From Brevibacterium sp. JSBI002 (GTDB lineage Bacteria; Actinomycetota; Actinomycetes; Actinomycetales; Brevibacteriaceae): a stretch of DNA of 64,000 nucleotides. Location: NCBI RefSeq assembly GCF_026013965.1, contig NZ_CP110341.1, forward strand, positions 2,480,001-2,544,000. Reading direction: 5' to 3'. A program made the position numbers and the translations under genes. The notes under the pieces were generated by a model, which saw only the letters and a program-made list of their open reading frames with translations, was not told the origin of the DNA and searched no databases. Positions 25,459-33,465 of this stretch are shown here, in pieces. The stretch's first letter is position 1, and the number at the start of each line of letters is the position of its first letter.

Positions 25459-27156
25459 TTGGAAGCAATCCGCTTGGACGCACAGTGGATCGACTATCTG
25501 CTGATAGCGATCTACTTCATCTTCGTCCTCGGCATCGGGTGGTTCGCCAAACGCGGGATCTCCTCGAGCATCGAGTTCCTCCTCTCCGGACGGAGCCTTC
25601 CGGCTTGGGTCACGGCTCTCGCCTTCGTCTCGGCCAACCTCGGCGCCGTGGAGATCATGGGCATGTCCGCCACTGGCGCCCAGTACGGCATGCCGACGAT
25701 GCACTACTTCTGGATCGGCGCGGTCCCGGCGATGCTGTTCCTCGGCGTCGTGATGATGCCCTTCTACTACGGTTCGAAGGTCCGGTCGGTTCCGGAGTTC
25801 ATGCGCAAGCGCTTCGGCACGGGTGCTCACCTCGTCAACGCACTGTCATTCGCGGTAGCGCAGCTGCTCATCGCCGGCGTCAACCTGTTCCTGCTCGGCA
25901 CGATCGTCAATCGTCTGCTCGGGTGGCCGCTGTGGATCACCCTCATCGTCGCCGCCGCGATCGTCCTGTCCTACATCACCCTCGGCGGACTGAGCGCGGC
26001 GATCTACAACGAGGTGCTGCAGTTCTTCGTCATCGTCGCAGCTCTCCTGCCGCTGACTCTCATCGGACTCAACCGCGTCGGGGGTTGGGACGGACTCGTC
26101 GACAGGGTGAGCAATGACGGAATGCTCGGCGCAGAACAGCTGAGCAGCTGGCCGGGCGAGCAGCTCTCCGGCTTCTCCAACCCCGTGCTCTCGGTCGTCG
26201 GCATCGTCTTCGGCCTCGGCTTCGTGCTGTCCTTCGGCTACTGGACGACGAACTTCGTCGAGGTCCAGCGCGCCATGGCCTCGAAGTCGATCAACGCCGC
26301 GCGCCTGACGCCGATCATCGGCGCGTTCCCGAAGATGCTCATCCCCTTCATCGTCGTCGTCCCCGGCATGATCGCCGCGGTCCTCGTACCGCAGATGACA
26401 CAGTTCAAGGAGATCTCGGCCTCCATCGACGAGGCGACCGCGCTGGAGCAGACGGGCGTGACGTACAACGATGCGCTCCTGCTGCTCATGCGCGAAGTCC
26501 TGCCCAACGGTCTCCTCGGTGTGGCGATCGCCGGCCTCCTCGCCGCGTTCATGGCCGGTATGGCCGCGAACATCTCCGCGTTCAACACGGTATTCAGCTA
26601 TGACCTGTGGCAGCAGTACGTGGTCAAGGACCGCGAGGACGACTACTACCTGAAGATCGGCCGCTGGGCGACGATCGGCGCCTGTGTCGTCGCGATCTTC
26701 ACAGCGCTCATCGCGGGCAACTTCTCCAACCTCATGGACTACCTGCAGACGCTGTTCGGCTTCTTCAATGCCCCGCTGTTCGCCACGTTCATCCTCGGTA
26801 TGTTCTGGAAGCGGATGTCGGCGACCGCCGGTTGGGTCGGCCTCGTCGGCGGCACGCTGTCTGCCGTGTTCGTGTTCATCCTCGCCGAAACCGGAGTCCT
26901 CGACCTGCCCGGCCAGGGTGCCGCATTCCTCGCGGCCAGCACGGCGTTCGTCGTCGACATCGTCCTGTCGGTGATCGTCACCCTGTTCACCACGCCGAAG
27001 CCGGCTGCGGAGCTGCGCGGACTCGTCTACTCGGAGACCCCGAAGTCCGACTTCGAGGACCTCAGCGAACCGAAGGCGCCGTTCTGGAAGCGCCCCGTGC
27101 CCGTCGCGGGTGTCGCCCTGGTGCTCGTCATCATCCTCAACGTGACTTTCGGCTGA
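25459..27156 (+). CDS. Sodium:solute symporter (SSS family), probable galactose uptake
   Basis: The 565-residue protein has about fourteen hydrophobic segments and the SSS pattern: GIGWFAKRGISSSIEFLLSGRSLP near the start, FVSANLGAVEIMGMSATGAQYG, VFGLGFVLSFGYWTTNFVEVQRAMASKS, and AGLLAAFMAGMAANISAFNTVFS, which carries the sodium-site serines. The start is TTG at 25459, 4 bases after a good GGAGG. Relatives transport sugars, proline or pantothenate; a sugar role is inferred because galK and galT are nearby and a DeoR gene precedes it. A small membrane protein gene follows 17 bases later. Confidence 0.88.
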   Translation: MEAIRLDAQWIDYLLIAIYFIFVLGIGWFAKRGISSSIEFLLSGRSLPAWVTALAFVSANLGAVEIMGMSATGAQYGMPTMHYFWIGAVPAMLFLGVVMMPFYYGSKVRSVPEFMRKRFGTGAHLVNALSFAVAQLLIAGVNLFLLGTIVNRLLGWPLWITLIVAAAIVLSYITLGGLSAAIYNEVLQFFVIVAALLPLTLIGLNRVGGWDGLVDRVSNDGMLGAEQLSSWPGEQLSGFSNPVLSVVGIVFGLGFVLSFGYWTTNFVEVQRAMASKSINAARLTPIIGAFPKMLIPFIVVVPGMIAAVLVPQMTQFKEISASIDEATALEQTGVTYNDALLLLMREVLPNGLLGVAIAGLLAAFMAGMAANISAFNTVFSYDLWQQYVVKDREDDYYLKIGRWATIGACVVAIFTALIAGNFSNLMDYLQTLFGFFNAPLFATFILGMFWKRMSATAGWVGLVGGTLSAVFVFILAETGVLDLPGQGAAFLAASTAFVVDIVLSVIVTLFTTPKPAAELRGLVYSETPKSDFEDLSEPKAPFWKRPVPVAGVALVLVIILNVTFG

Positions 27157-27173
27157 AGGAGCCAGTGAGACTC

Positions 27174-27467
27174 ATGAGCAAATCCAACGAACTGACCAAG
27201 ACCGCAGGCGCGTTCGACGTCCGCAACTTCATCGGTGCACTGCTGGCGATCTTCGGCGTCATCCTCACGATCGCCGGAATCGTCGGCTTCACTCCCGACG
27301 AAGCCGAGCGCACTGGCGGGGTCGACGCGAACCTGTGGACCGGAATCGGCCTCATCATCGCCGCAGCCATCTTCCTCATCTGGGCGAAGCTGCGTCCGAT
27401 CCGCATCGTCGAAAATCCCGAGAAGGGTGCGGACGCCGGCACCGAGGCGGCCCCCGGCACCGACTGA
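27174..27467 (+). CDS. Small two-helix membrane protein paired with the symporter
   Basis: The 97-residue protein has two hydrophobic segments (about residues 18-38 and 52-70) and a C-terminal Ala/Gly/Asp-rich tail. The ATG is 11 bases after AAGGAG; an in-frame GTG (27165) is too near that site. It follows the symporter by 17 bases, so it is probably co-transcribed and may stabilise or regulate it. I do not recognise a named family. Confidence 0.75.
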   Translation: MSKSNELTKTAGAFDVRNFIGALLAIFGVILTIAGIVGFTPDEAERTGGVDANLWTGIGLIIAAAIFLIWAKLRPIRIVENPEKGADAGTEAAPGTD

Positions 27468-27491
27468 CACCGCAGTCCGCGCGGCACCTCC

Positions 27492-28367
27492 TCAGAGCGC
27501 GGCCATCGCTGCCGCAACCTCGGGGATGTCCGCGACCGGTACGGCAGTCGAGGCGTCCTCGAGGATCAGCAGCCGGGCACCGGGAATCCCTCGGGCGAGC
27601 GCCTCTCCATTGCCGACGGGGAAGAACGGATCGCTCCCGCCGTGCACGACCAGCGTCGGCACGCACAGCTGCGGCAGGCGTTCTCGCCAGCGTGGCTGGC
27701 AGTCGAGGCGGGAGAACACCATTCCCAGCTGATCGGCCAGATGAGCTTCCGGATCTGAGTTCTGTGTCGGATCTGAGCCCAGTTCTGAATCAGAGCTCTG
27801 GGTCCGCTCCCAGATCCGTACGGCGACCTTGCGGGCCTCATCAGGATCGTCGCCGAGGATCCGAGCACCTTCGGCCATATAGTCGGCCACCGAATCGACA
27901 TCCGCCCAGTCCGGCTGCGATCGGGAGAAGAGCGGACCCATCGTCGCCTGATCATGATCCGGCAGGTCATCATCGACAGGTCCGGGAGCGATCGGTCGGG
28001 TGCCGACGAGAGTGAGCGACGAAAACGCCTCCGGATGGTCGAGCGCCGCGACCTGCGCCACCATCCCGCTGATACCGATTCCTGCAAGATGAGCGGGCCG
28101 ACCGTCGAAGGCCCGTGCGAGTTCGGCGGCATCAGCGGCGAGGTCTCGCAGGGTGTAGTCCGGTGATTCGAGATCACCATGGCTCGAGGCCCCGGCATCG
28201 CGGAGATCGCAGCGCACAACGCGAGGTCCCTGCTCTGCCAGCTGCTCGCACAGAGCATCGGGCCAGGACAGCATCGTCGGTGCCCCGAGGCAGAGAACCA
28301 GTGGCGCCTCCCGCTCACCGAACTCCTCGACGCCGAGGCTCACTCCATTGACCTCGCAGATGTCCAT
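27492..28367 (-). CDS. Alpha/beta hydrolase
   Basis: The 291-residue protein has the fold marks of an alpha/beta hydrolase: LVLCLGAPTMLSWPDAL oxyanion-side strand, the serine in HLAGIGISGMVAQ, and the late segment PTLVVHGGSDPFFPVGNG carrying the acid. It resembles the RdmC/methylesterase-like group. The nucleophile elbow is GISGM, without the second Gly of the standard GxSxG. The ATG at 28367 follows GGGGGAG. It is encoded opposite to the symporter, with 24 bases between stops, and 168 bases before galK. Substrate unknown. Confidence 0.8.
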   Translation of the reverse strand: MDICEVNGVSLGVEEFGEREAPLVLCLGAPTMLSWPDALCEQLAEQGPRVVRCDLRDAGASSHGDLESPDYTLRDLAADAAELARAFDGRPAHLAGIGISGMVAQVAALDHPEAFSSLTLVGTRPIAPGPVDDDLPDHDQATMGPLFSRSQPDWADVDSVADYMAEGARILGDDPDEARKVAVRIWERTQSSDSELGSDPTQNSDPEAHLADQLGMVFSRLDCQPRWRERLPQLCVPTLVVHGGSDPFFPVGNGEALARGIPGARLLILEDASTAVPVADIPEVAAAMAAL

Positions 28368-28535
28368 ACCGCTCCCCCGCCTCGTCACGTCTCCATCGAC
28401 CGCCGACTCGACCACAGCCGACTTCGGTTCAAGCATGAGCCGCTGGGGTTCCGGGAGTCAACGGTCGTGGCTCGGTCCGCGAACTGGCCGAGACTGCAGA
28501 CCCGGTCGAGTCTGCGGCACAGTCGACCCCGCCGT

Positions 28536-29794
28536 TCAATCGAACCGGGCAGCGCCCCCGCCTGCGCTGACGGCGAAGATGTCCGGTTCCCTAAAGCCGT
28601 GTTCGGCGAATGCTGCGGTGACGGCGTCGCCGACCAAGTCGACCTGGTATGCGTGGATGAGGGCGATCGCGGAGCCGCCGAAGCCGCCGCCGATCATCCG
28701 CGCGCCGAGCGCTCCGGCTCCCATCGCGGCGGCCACTGCCACGTCGAGTTCGACGCACGAGACCTCGTAGTCGTGCTGCAGAGATTCGTGGGAGGCCACC
28801 AACAGGTCGCCGATGGCACTGATGCGCGCACCATGCTCGTCGCCAGCTGCTCGTTCATTGTCCTCGAGCAGTTCGACGGTGGCGCGGACCCGGGCGTTTT
28901 CGGCGATGACGTGGCGCACCCGCTTCCGCTGCTCCTCGGTCAGTTCGCTCAGGTCGACGTCATCGGCGAGTTCCCGCAGACTGTCGACTCCGAAGCTCGC
29001 AGCGGACTCCTCACAGGTCCTCCGCCGGGCGCCGTACCCGCTTTCACTGTGCGAATGAGAGACCTTCGAGTCGATGACGAGGAGTCTGAGCCCCTCGGCG
29101 TCGAGGTCGAAGGGAATCTGGCGAGCGCTGAGGTCGCGGCAGTCGAGGAATAGCGCATGCCCGGCCTCGGTCATGATCGACGCCGCCTGGTCGACGATGC
29201 CCGTCGGTGCACGACGAAGTCGTTCTCGGCTCGCTGTGTCAGCAGGACCTTCTCGCGGTCGTCGAGACCGAGGTCGAACACCTCGTCGAGGGCGATGAGC
29301 ACCGCGACTTGAAGTGCGTGAGATGAGGACAGCCCGGCACCGACGGGCACGGTGGATTCGATATAGAGGTCGACTCCGCCGACCACCGTGCCGGTGGTCT
29401 TCGCGATCTCATCGACGACTCCCGCAGGGTGGCTCAGCCATCCGGGCAGGGTTCCGGGCACGAGCTCCGCGGCCGCGAACTGGCCGGACATCCTCTGACC
29501 GGTGTCATCGCGATGGTCGGAGACGATGCGGGTGCTCTCCCCACGCCGAGGCGGCCGCACAGTTCCCGTGTTCTCTGCACTCTCGGGTCGCCGACCGATG
29601 GCGACGTACACCGCCCGGTCGATGGCGATGGGCAGGACGAAGCCGGCGTTGTAGTCGGTGTGTTCGCCGATGAAGTTGACCCTGCCTGGTGCACGGAACG
29701 AACCGATCGGACGGTATCCGAACAGGGCCTCGAACTCCTCGGCGAGGTGTTCGGGGGTCGGCGTGGATACGGCCCCGGGGGTCTCTGTGGTCAT
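28536..29794 (-). pseudogene. galK: Galactokinase, interrupted by a one-base frameshift
   Basis: GalK phosphorylates galactose with ATP, the first Leloir step. The N-terminal frame (ATG 29794, overlapping the galT stop by 4 bases) holds the galactokinase signature RAPGRVNFIGEHTDYN and the ATP motif VPVGAGLSSSHALQ, and reaches RAENDFV. The continuation is in another frame: expected GAPTGIVDQAASI then MTEAGHALFLDCRDLS, ending with GGGFGGSAIAL and AARFD at 28536. Restoring one G at 29212 joins them to about 419 residues, a normal length. As with rnc, every motif survives, so a sequencing slip is likely; a natural galactose-negative mutation is possible. Confidence 0.88.
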
Positions 29795-31011
29795 GAACGA
29801 TCGCCTTCCGGGTCGAACGCCGAAGCCGTGCTCACATTCGCGCTCACGGGTACGGCCGCCTCGGTGAGGGGTTCCAGGGTCACCGCACGCAGTCTGGCTG
29901 CGGTCTCCTCGGCGGAGACGTCGCCGACGAAGGCGCCCATGGCGGCCTCCGAACCGGCGAGGAACTTCAGTTTGTTCTCCGCACGACGGGGGCTCGTGAT
30001 CTCGAGGTGGAGCCAGTCGGCGCGGCGGTCGGCACTGTTGACCGGCGCCTGGTGCCAGGCAGCGATATACGGTGTGGGACTCGGGTAGAGGCCGTCGATG
30101 CGTCGCAGCACCTCCGGATAGACACGGGCCAGGTCGTCGCGTTCGGTGTCGTCGAGTTCGTCAACGCTTCCCACCTGGCGGTGCGGAACGAGGTGGACTT
30201 CGATCGGCCAGCGGGCCGCGAAGGGCACGAAGGCGGAGAAGTGATCGGTCTCGAGAATCATTCGCTCCCGTGCCTCGCGTTCGAAGGCGAGCACATCGCC
30301 GAGCAGCGGCCGACCGTTCCGGCGCAGATGTTCATGCGCCCGGGCCGAGGTGATCGCGGTGTGCGGGGTGACATACGGGTAAGCATAGATCTGTCCGTGC
30401 GGGTGGTTCATCGTCACCCCGATCTCCTCCCCGCGGTTCTCAAACATGAAGACCTGTTCGATGCCCGGCAGGGCGGAGAGTTCGGCGGTCCGATCGGCCC
30501 AGGCGTCGATGACGGTGCGGGCGCGTGCGGTGCCCAGGCATGCGAAGGAGCCCGTGTGCTCCGAGGAGAAGACGACGACTTCGCAACGGCCGTATCCCGG
30601 GCCCGACAGCGCGGAGGTCACGGATTCGGCGGAGTCGACGGCCGCCTCGGCGAAGGTGGTGTCCACCCTCTGAGCGGACGGGACTTCACCGAGGCCGGGA
30701 CCGAGGGAGGGGAATCGGTTCTCGAAGACGGCGACGTCGAAGTCAGCGGCCGGGATCTCTGTGGGACGGTCCGGCGTCGACGGGCACAGCGGGCATTCGG
30801 CGGCGGCGGGCAGGTGGGTGCGGGTCTGTCGGTGGGTGGCCACGGCGACCCATTCGCCGGTCAGGACATCGAAGCGCAGGGTGCCGCTGTCGGGGCGCGA
30901 ATCGTGTGGCCGGGGGTCGGCGGCGATCGTCGGTGCAGGTGAGTCGGGGTCCTGGAAGAACAGGATCTCACGACCATCGGACAGGTTCGCCCGGCGATGC
31001 GACGCTGGCAT
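29791..31011 (-). CDS. galT: Galactose-1-phosphate uridylyltransferase
   Basis: GalT exchanges UMP between UDP-glucose and galactose 1-phosphate. The 406-residue protein shows the zinc cysteines in AECPLCPST (near residue 75), FENRGEEIGVTMNHPHGQIYAYPY with the HPH nucleophile region, and the second conserved VHLVPHRQVGSVDEL. The start at MPASHRR (31011) follows GGGAGG; an upstream in-frame ATG at 31023 sits within that site. galT heads a galT-galK operon whose upstream DNA holds a probable operator. Confidence 0.95.
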   Translation of the reverse strand: MPASHRRANLSDGREILFFQDPDSPAPTIAADPRPHDSRPDSGTLRFDVLTGEWVAVATHRQTRTHLPAAAECPLCPSTPDRPTEIPAADFDVAVFENRFPSLGPGLGEVPSAQRVDTTFAEAAVDSAESVTSALSGPGYGRCEVVVFSSEHTGSFACLGTARARTVIDAWADRTAELSALPGIEQVFMFENRGEEIGVTMNHPHGQIYAYPYVTPHTAITSARAHEHLRRNGRPLLGDVLAFEREARERMILETDHFSAFVPFAARWPIEVHLVPHRQVGSVDELDDTERDDLARVYPEVLRRIDGLYPSPTPYIAAWHQAPVNSADRRADWLHLEITSPRRAENKLKFLAGSEAAMGAFVGDVSAEETAARLRAVTLEPLTEAAVPVSANVSTASAFDPEGDRS

Positions 31012-31026
31012 CAGACCTCCCAAAAG

Positions 31027-31045
31027 TTATCATTTTCGATCATAA
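31027..31045. promoter_or_regulatory. Candidate operator upstream of galT
   Basis: TTATCATTTTCGATCATAA is an imperfect inverted repeat, starting 16 bases upstream of the galT ATG. On the minus strand it overlaps a possible -10 (TATGAT). The included TTCGATCA also occurs before the symporter. It could serve the divergent galT and epimerase genes together. Confidence 0.45.
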
Positions 31046-31129
31046 TGGTAACATCTGGCGGCCCGGATGCGTGCGGACGGCGTAGAATATCTGCAACTGT
31101 TCTTCCGCGCTCGAGCACCCTGGAGACCC

Positions 31130-32131
31130 ATGACCGCCACCATCGAACTCGCCTGTGACGAGGCAGGCGCGGTCATCTCCCCCATCGGCGCGAGCCTGGT
31201 TCGCTTCAGCGTCGGCGATCGTCCGGTCGTGGTGCCGATGAACGCGTTCGACGGCGCCGTACTCGCGCCCTGGCCGAATCGGATCGATGGGGGTCACTTT
31301 GACTTCGCCGGAGACAGCCACCGGCTGCCGATCACCGAGCCCGAACGCAATACCGCGCTGCATGGCCTCGTCGCCGATGCGCAATGGTCGGTGGTCGAGC
31401 GCACCGAGTCGACGGCCAGTCTCGAGTACACGCTGGAGCCGACGGAGGGGTATCCGTTCGCGTTCGATCTGCAGGTGGACTTCGAACTCGCCGAGGCGGT
31501 GCTGCGCATGCGCGCACGGGCCCTCAACACGGGGTCGGCCCCCGCTCCGTTCGGCTTCGGATTTCATCCGTGGCTCTCCCCGGGCACAGCCCCATCGGGT
31601 ACAACCGACCTTGTTGACGGTGCCCTTGTCGACGAGGCTCAGCTCGTCATTCCCGCTGCACACTGGCACGAGACCGATGAGCGGCTCATCCCCACGGCTG
31701 TTCGCCCCTTCGATGACGGCACAGCGGTCCCGGCCGATCACGCATCCGATGATTCCGCATGCATGGTGTGCAAGGACTTCCGGGCGCTGCGCCTCATCGG
31801 CGGTACGATCCTCGATGATGCGTACGGCTCACCTCGGCGCGGGGATGACGGATGGTCGCGGGCACGGCTGAGAGGTACCGATCTGCGCGAGGTCGTCGTC
31901 GGGATGGGTCCCGGGTTCCGCACCTGGCAGGCGTGTACGGGCGACGGACTCGAAGAGGATCTGGCTCGGCGGGCAATCGCGATCGAGCCGATGACGTGCC
32001 CTCCGAATGCATTCGCTGCGGGCGAAGCCGGCGAGGACTTCGACGTCGTCGCCCCGGGTGACGAGCTTGTCGTCGAGTGGAGCATCGCCTTGACTGAGGA
32101 CGACGACACTTCGTGCTCCCTTCCACAATGA
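31130..32131 (+). CDS. galM: Aldose 1-epimerase family protein
   Basis: Galactose mutarotase-like enzymes interconvert alpha and beta anomers of sugars, feeding GalK. The 333-residue protein has the beta-sandwich hallmarks VVPMNAFDGAVLAPWPNRIDGG, ITEPERNTALHGLV with the histidine, and GFGFHPWLSPG. The late AIEPMTCPPNAF provides the catalytic glutamate. It is divergent from galT across 118 bases. The start at 31130 has only a weak TGGAGA before it; the frame is open to 31067. A -10-like TAGAAT lies at 31083-31088. Confidence 0.88.
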   Translation: MTATIELACDEAGAVISPIGASLVRFSVGDRPVVVPMNAFDGAVLAPWPNRIDGGHFDFAGDSHRLPITEPERNTALHGLVADAQWSVVERTESTASLEYTLEPTEGYPFAFDLQVDFELAEAVLRMRARALNTGSAPAPFGFGFHPWLSPGTAPSGTTDLVDGALVDEAQLVIPAAHWHETDERLIPTAVRPFDDGTAVPADHASDDSACMVCKDFRALRLIGGTILDDAYGSPRRGDDGWSRARLRGTDLREVVVGMGPGFRTWQACTGDGLEEDLARRAIAIEPMTCPPNAFAAGEAGEDFDVVAPGDELVVEWSIALTEDDDTSCSLPQ

Positions 32132-32158
32132 CAGTCGCCCTGCCGCGAGTGGGCGCAT

Positions 32159-32191
32159 CCTGATAGGTTGCGACTACAGGCAGATATCAGG
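32159..32191 (+). repeat. Inverted repeat in the leader of the DUF4282 gene
   Basis: CCTGATA (32159-32165) is exactly inverted as TATCAGG (32185-32191) with a 19-base centre, about 47 bases before the start codon. It may be an operator or a leader hairpin. Confidence 0.4.
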
Positions 32192-32237
32192 CGAGCGTGC
32201 CCTGCCGTGGGTGCGTTCCATTCTCGAAGGGGACACC

Positions 32238-32900
32238 ATGTCGACACCGCAGAACCCGAACGACCCGAACAGCAGCTCGGCCGAGCAGAACCTCGACGGC
32301 CAGAACCCCGGCACGGGAGATCAGTCGGAGAGTGCCCAGGCCGCTCAGCCCACCTACCAACAGGGCACTTACGATCCCAATGCCTATCAGGCACAGGGCC
32401 AGCAGTATCAGCAGGGCGGATACTCGCAGCCTGGCGCTTATCAGCAGGATCCCTATCAGCAGGGCGCTTACTCGCAAGGCGCGGCCCAACAGCAGGCGTA
32501 CGGCCAGCCCGCTTACGGCCAGCCAGCGTATGGTCAGGCGCCGCAGTCGGCGCCTCGGCAGGCAGGCTTCTTCAAGTCGCTGTTCGACATCCGCTTCGAC
32601 AACTTCATCGCAGTGAAGTGGGCGGGCTTCATCTACATCATCGCGATCGTGGTCGCGGCCCTGTCCTATCTCGGCACCATCGTCGCCGGAATCACCACGG
32701 GAATCGCCGCCGGTGCGACCGCAGGCTACTTCAACGACGGACCGAGCTTCAGCGTGCTGCCGCTGATCCTCTCGATCGTCTTCGGCTGGATCATACCGGC
32801 ACTGTGGGTCATCGGCGTCCGCCTCGTGCTCGAACTCATCGTCTCCAACATCAAGACTGCCGAACATACGAAGCGCATCGCCGATTCCGTCTCCCGCTGA
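32238..32900 (+). CDS. DUF4282 membrane protein with Gln/Tyr/Gly-rich N-terminal region
   Basis: The 220-residue protein has a hydrophilic first half (residues 1-115) of low complexity, built from Gln, Tyr, Gly, Ser, Pro and Ala with repeats such as QQGAY, YQQG and AYGQP. The second half matches the DUF4282 family: FFKSLFDIRFDNFIAVKWAG, two hydrophobic segments and a C-terminal LVLELIVSNIKTAEHTK. The ATG at 32238 follows GAAGGGGA; an earlier ATG (32211) lacks a site. Function is unknown. Confidence 0.85.
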   Translation: MSTPQNPNDPNSSSAEQNLDGQNPGTGDQSESAQAAQPTYQQGTYDPNAYQAQGQQYQQGGYSQPGAYQQDPYQQGAYSQGAAQQQAYGQPAYGQPAYGQAPQSAPRQAGFFKSLFDIRFDNFIAVKWAGFIYIIAIVVAALSYLGTIVAGITTGIAAGATAGYFNDGPSFSVLPLILSIVFGWIIPALWVIGVRLVLELIVSNIKTAEHTKRIADSVSR

Positions 32901-32934
32901 TTCGGCTCCGAGCGCTTACTGCCCTGAGGCGACC

Positions 32935-32998
32935 ACGGCACTGTCCGAGTCCGAAAGCACTCTCCGAAACATGTGCTTTCTGACTCAGACAGTGCCGT
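32935..32998. repeat. Long imperfect inverted repeat before the tRNA genes
   Basis: Arms of 26 bases (32935-32960 and 32973-32998) pair at 23 positions in three helices (11, 4 and 8 bp) around a 12-base loop. It lies 34 bases downstream of the DUF4282 stop and about 100 bases beyond the 3' end of tRNA-Glu, so it may terminate transcription arriving from either side. No T run is obvious. A mobile REP-like or MITE remnant is another option. Confidence 0.6.
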
Positions 32999-33065
32999 TG
33001 CCAATTGGCTGTCCCGAAGAGCATCTCCCGAATACCACCGCAGGAAAACACCGGTGAATTAGAGT

Positions 33066-33096
33066 GAGCCCCGCACCGAAATTCGATGCGGGGCTC
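33066..33096 (-). terminator. Terminator downstream of tRNA-Glu
   Basis: On the minus strand, GAGCCCCGCA pairs with TGCGGGGCTC (10 bp, 33066-33075 with 33087-33096) starting 6 bases after the tRNA-Glu 3' end. The short following sequence ACTCTAATTC is only partly T-rich. Confidence 0.7.
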
Positions 33097-33101
33097 AACC
33101 G

Positions 33102-33174
33102 TACCCCCGAGCAGATTCGAACTGCCGTTACCGCCTTGAGAGGGCGGCGTCCTAGGCCACTAGACGACGGGGGC
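33102..33174 (-). tRNA. tRNA-Glu (anticodon CTC)
   Basis: On the minus strand a 73-base cloverleaf is visible: acceptor GCCCCCG/CGGGGGT with discriminator A, D arm with AGTGGCCTAGGAC, anticodon stem CCGCC/GGCGG around the loop CTCTCAA, and T arm with GTTCGAATC. Positions 34-36 read CTC, decoding GAG. CCA is not encoded. It lies 38 bases downstream of tRNA-Gln on the same strand, near gltX. Confidence 0.95.
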
Positions 33175-33212
33175 TTAGAACAACACTCCTGGACTGATCC
33201 AGACTGTGTCCG

Positions 33213-33284
33213 CTGGGCTACCAGGACTTGAACCTAGACTAAATGAACCAGAATCACTCGTGCTGCCAATTACACCATAGCCCA
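33213..33284 (-). tRNA. tRNA-Gln (anticodon CTG)
   Basis: On the minus strand a 72-base cloverleaf is visible: acceptor TGGGCTA/TAGCCCA with discriminator G, the D arm GTGTAATTGGCAGCAC, anticodon loop TTCTGGT and T arm with GGTTCAAGTCC. Positions 34-36 read CTG, decoding CAG. CCA is not encoded. In actinobacteria this tRNA is first charged with glutamate by GltX, then amidated by GatCAB; gltX lies about 1.5 kb upstream on the same strand. Confidence 0.94.
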
Positions 33285-33465
33285 ATGTTTTTCAAGGCAT
33301 TCCCCGTGGAGAATTCCCTGAGCAACGAGATATAACTCTACACAAACACACCGCCTCACGACAAATCCGAGAGGCTCCTTTTCGGTGTGACCTTCTTAAC
33401 ACAACAGGCTGACCGAGACAGGCCCGCCGACATGCTCAATTCTCCCCTGCCGACGAACCCCGGCC

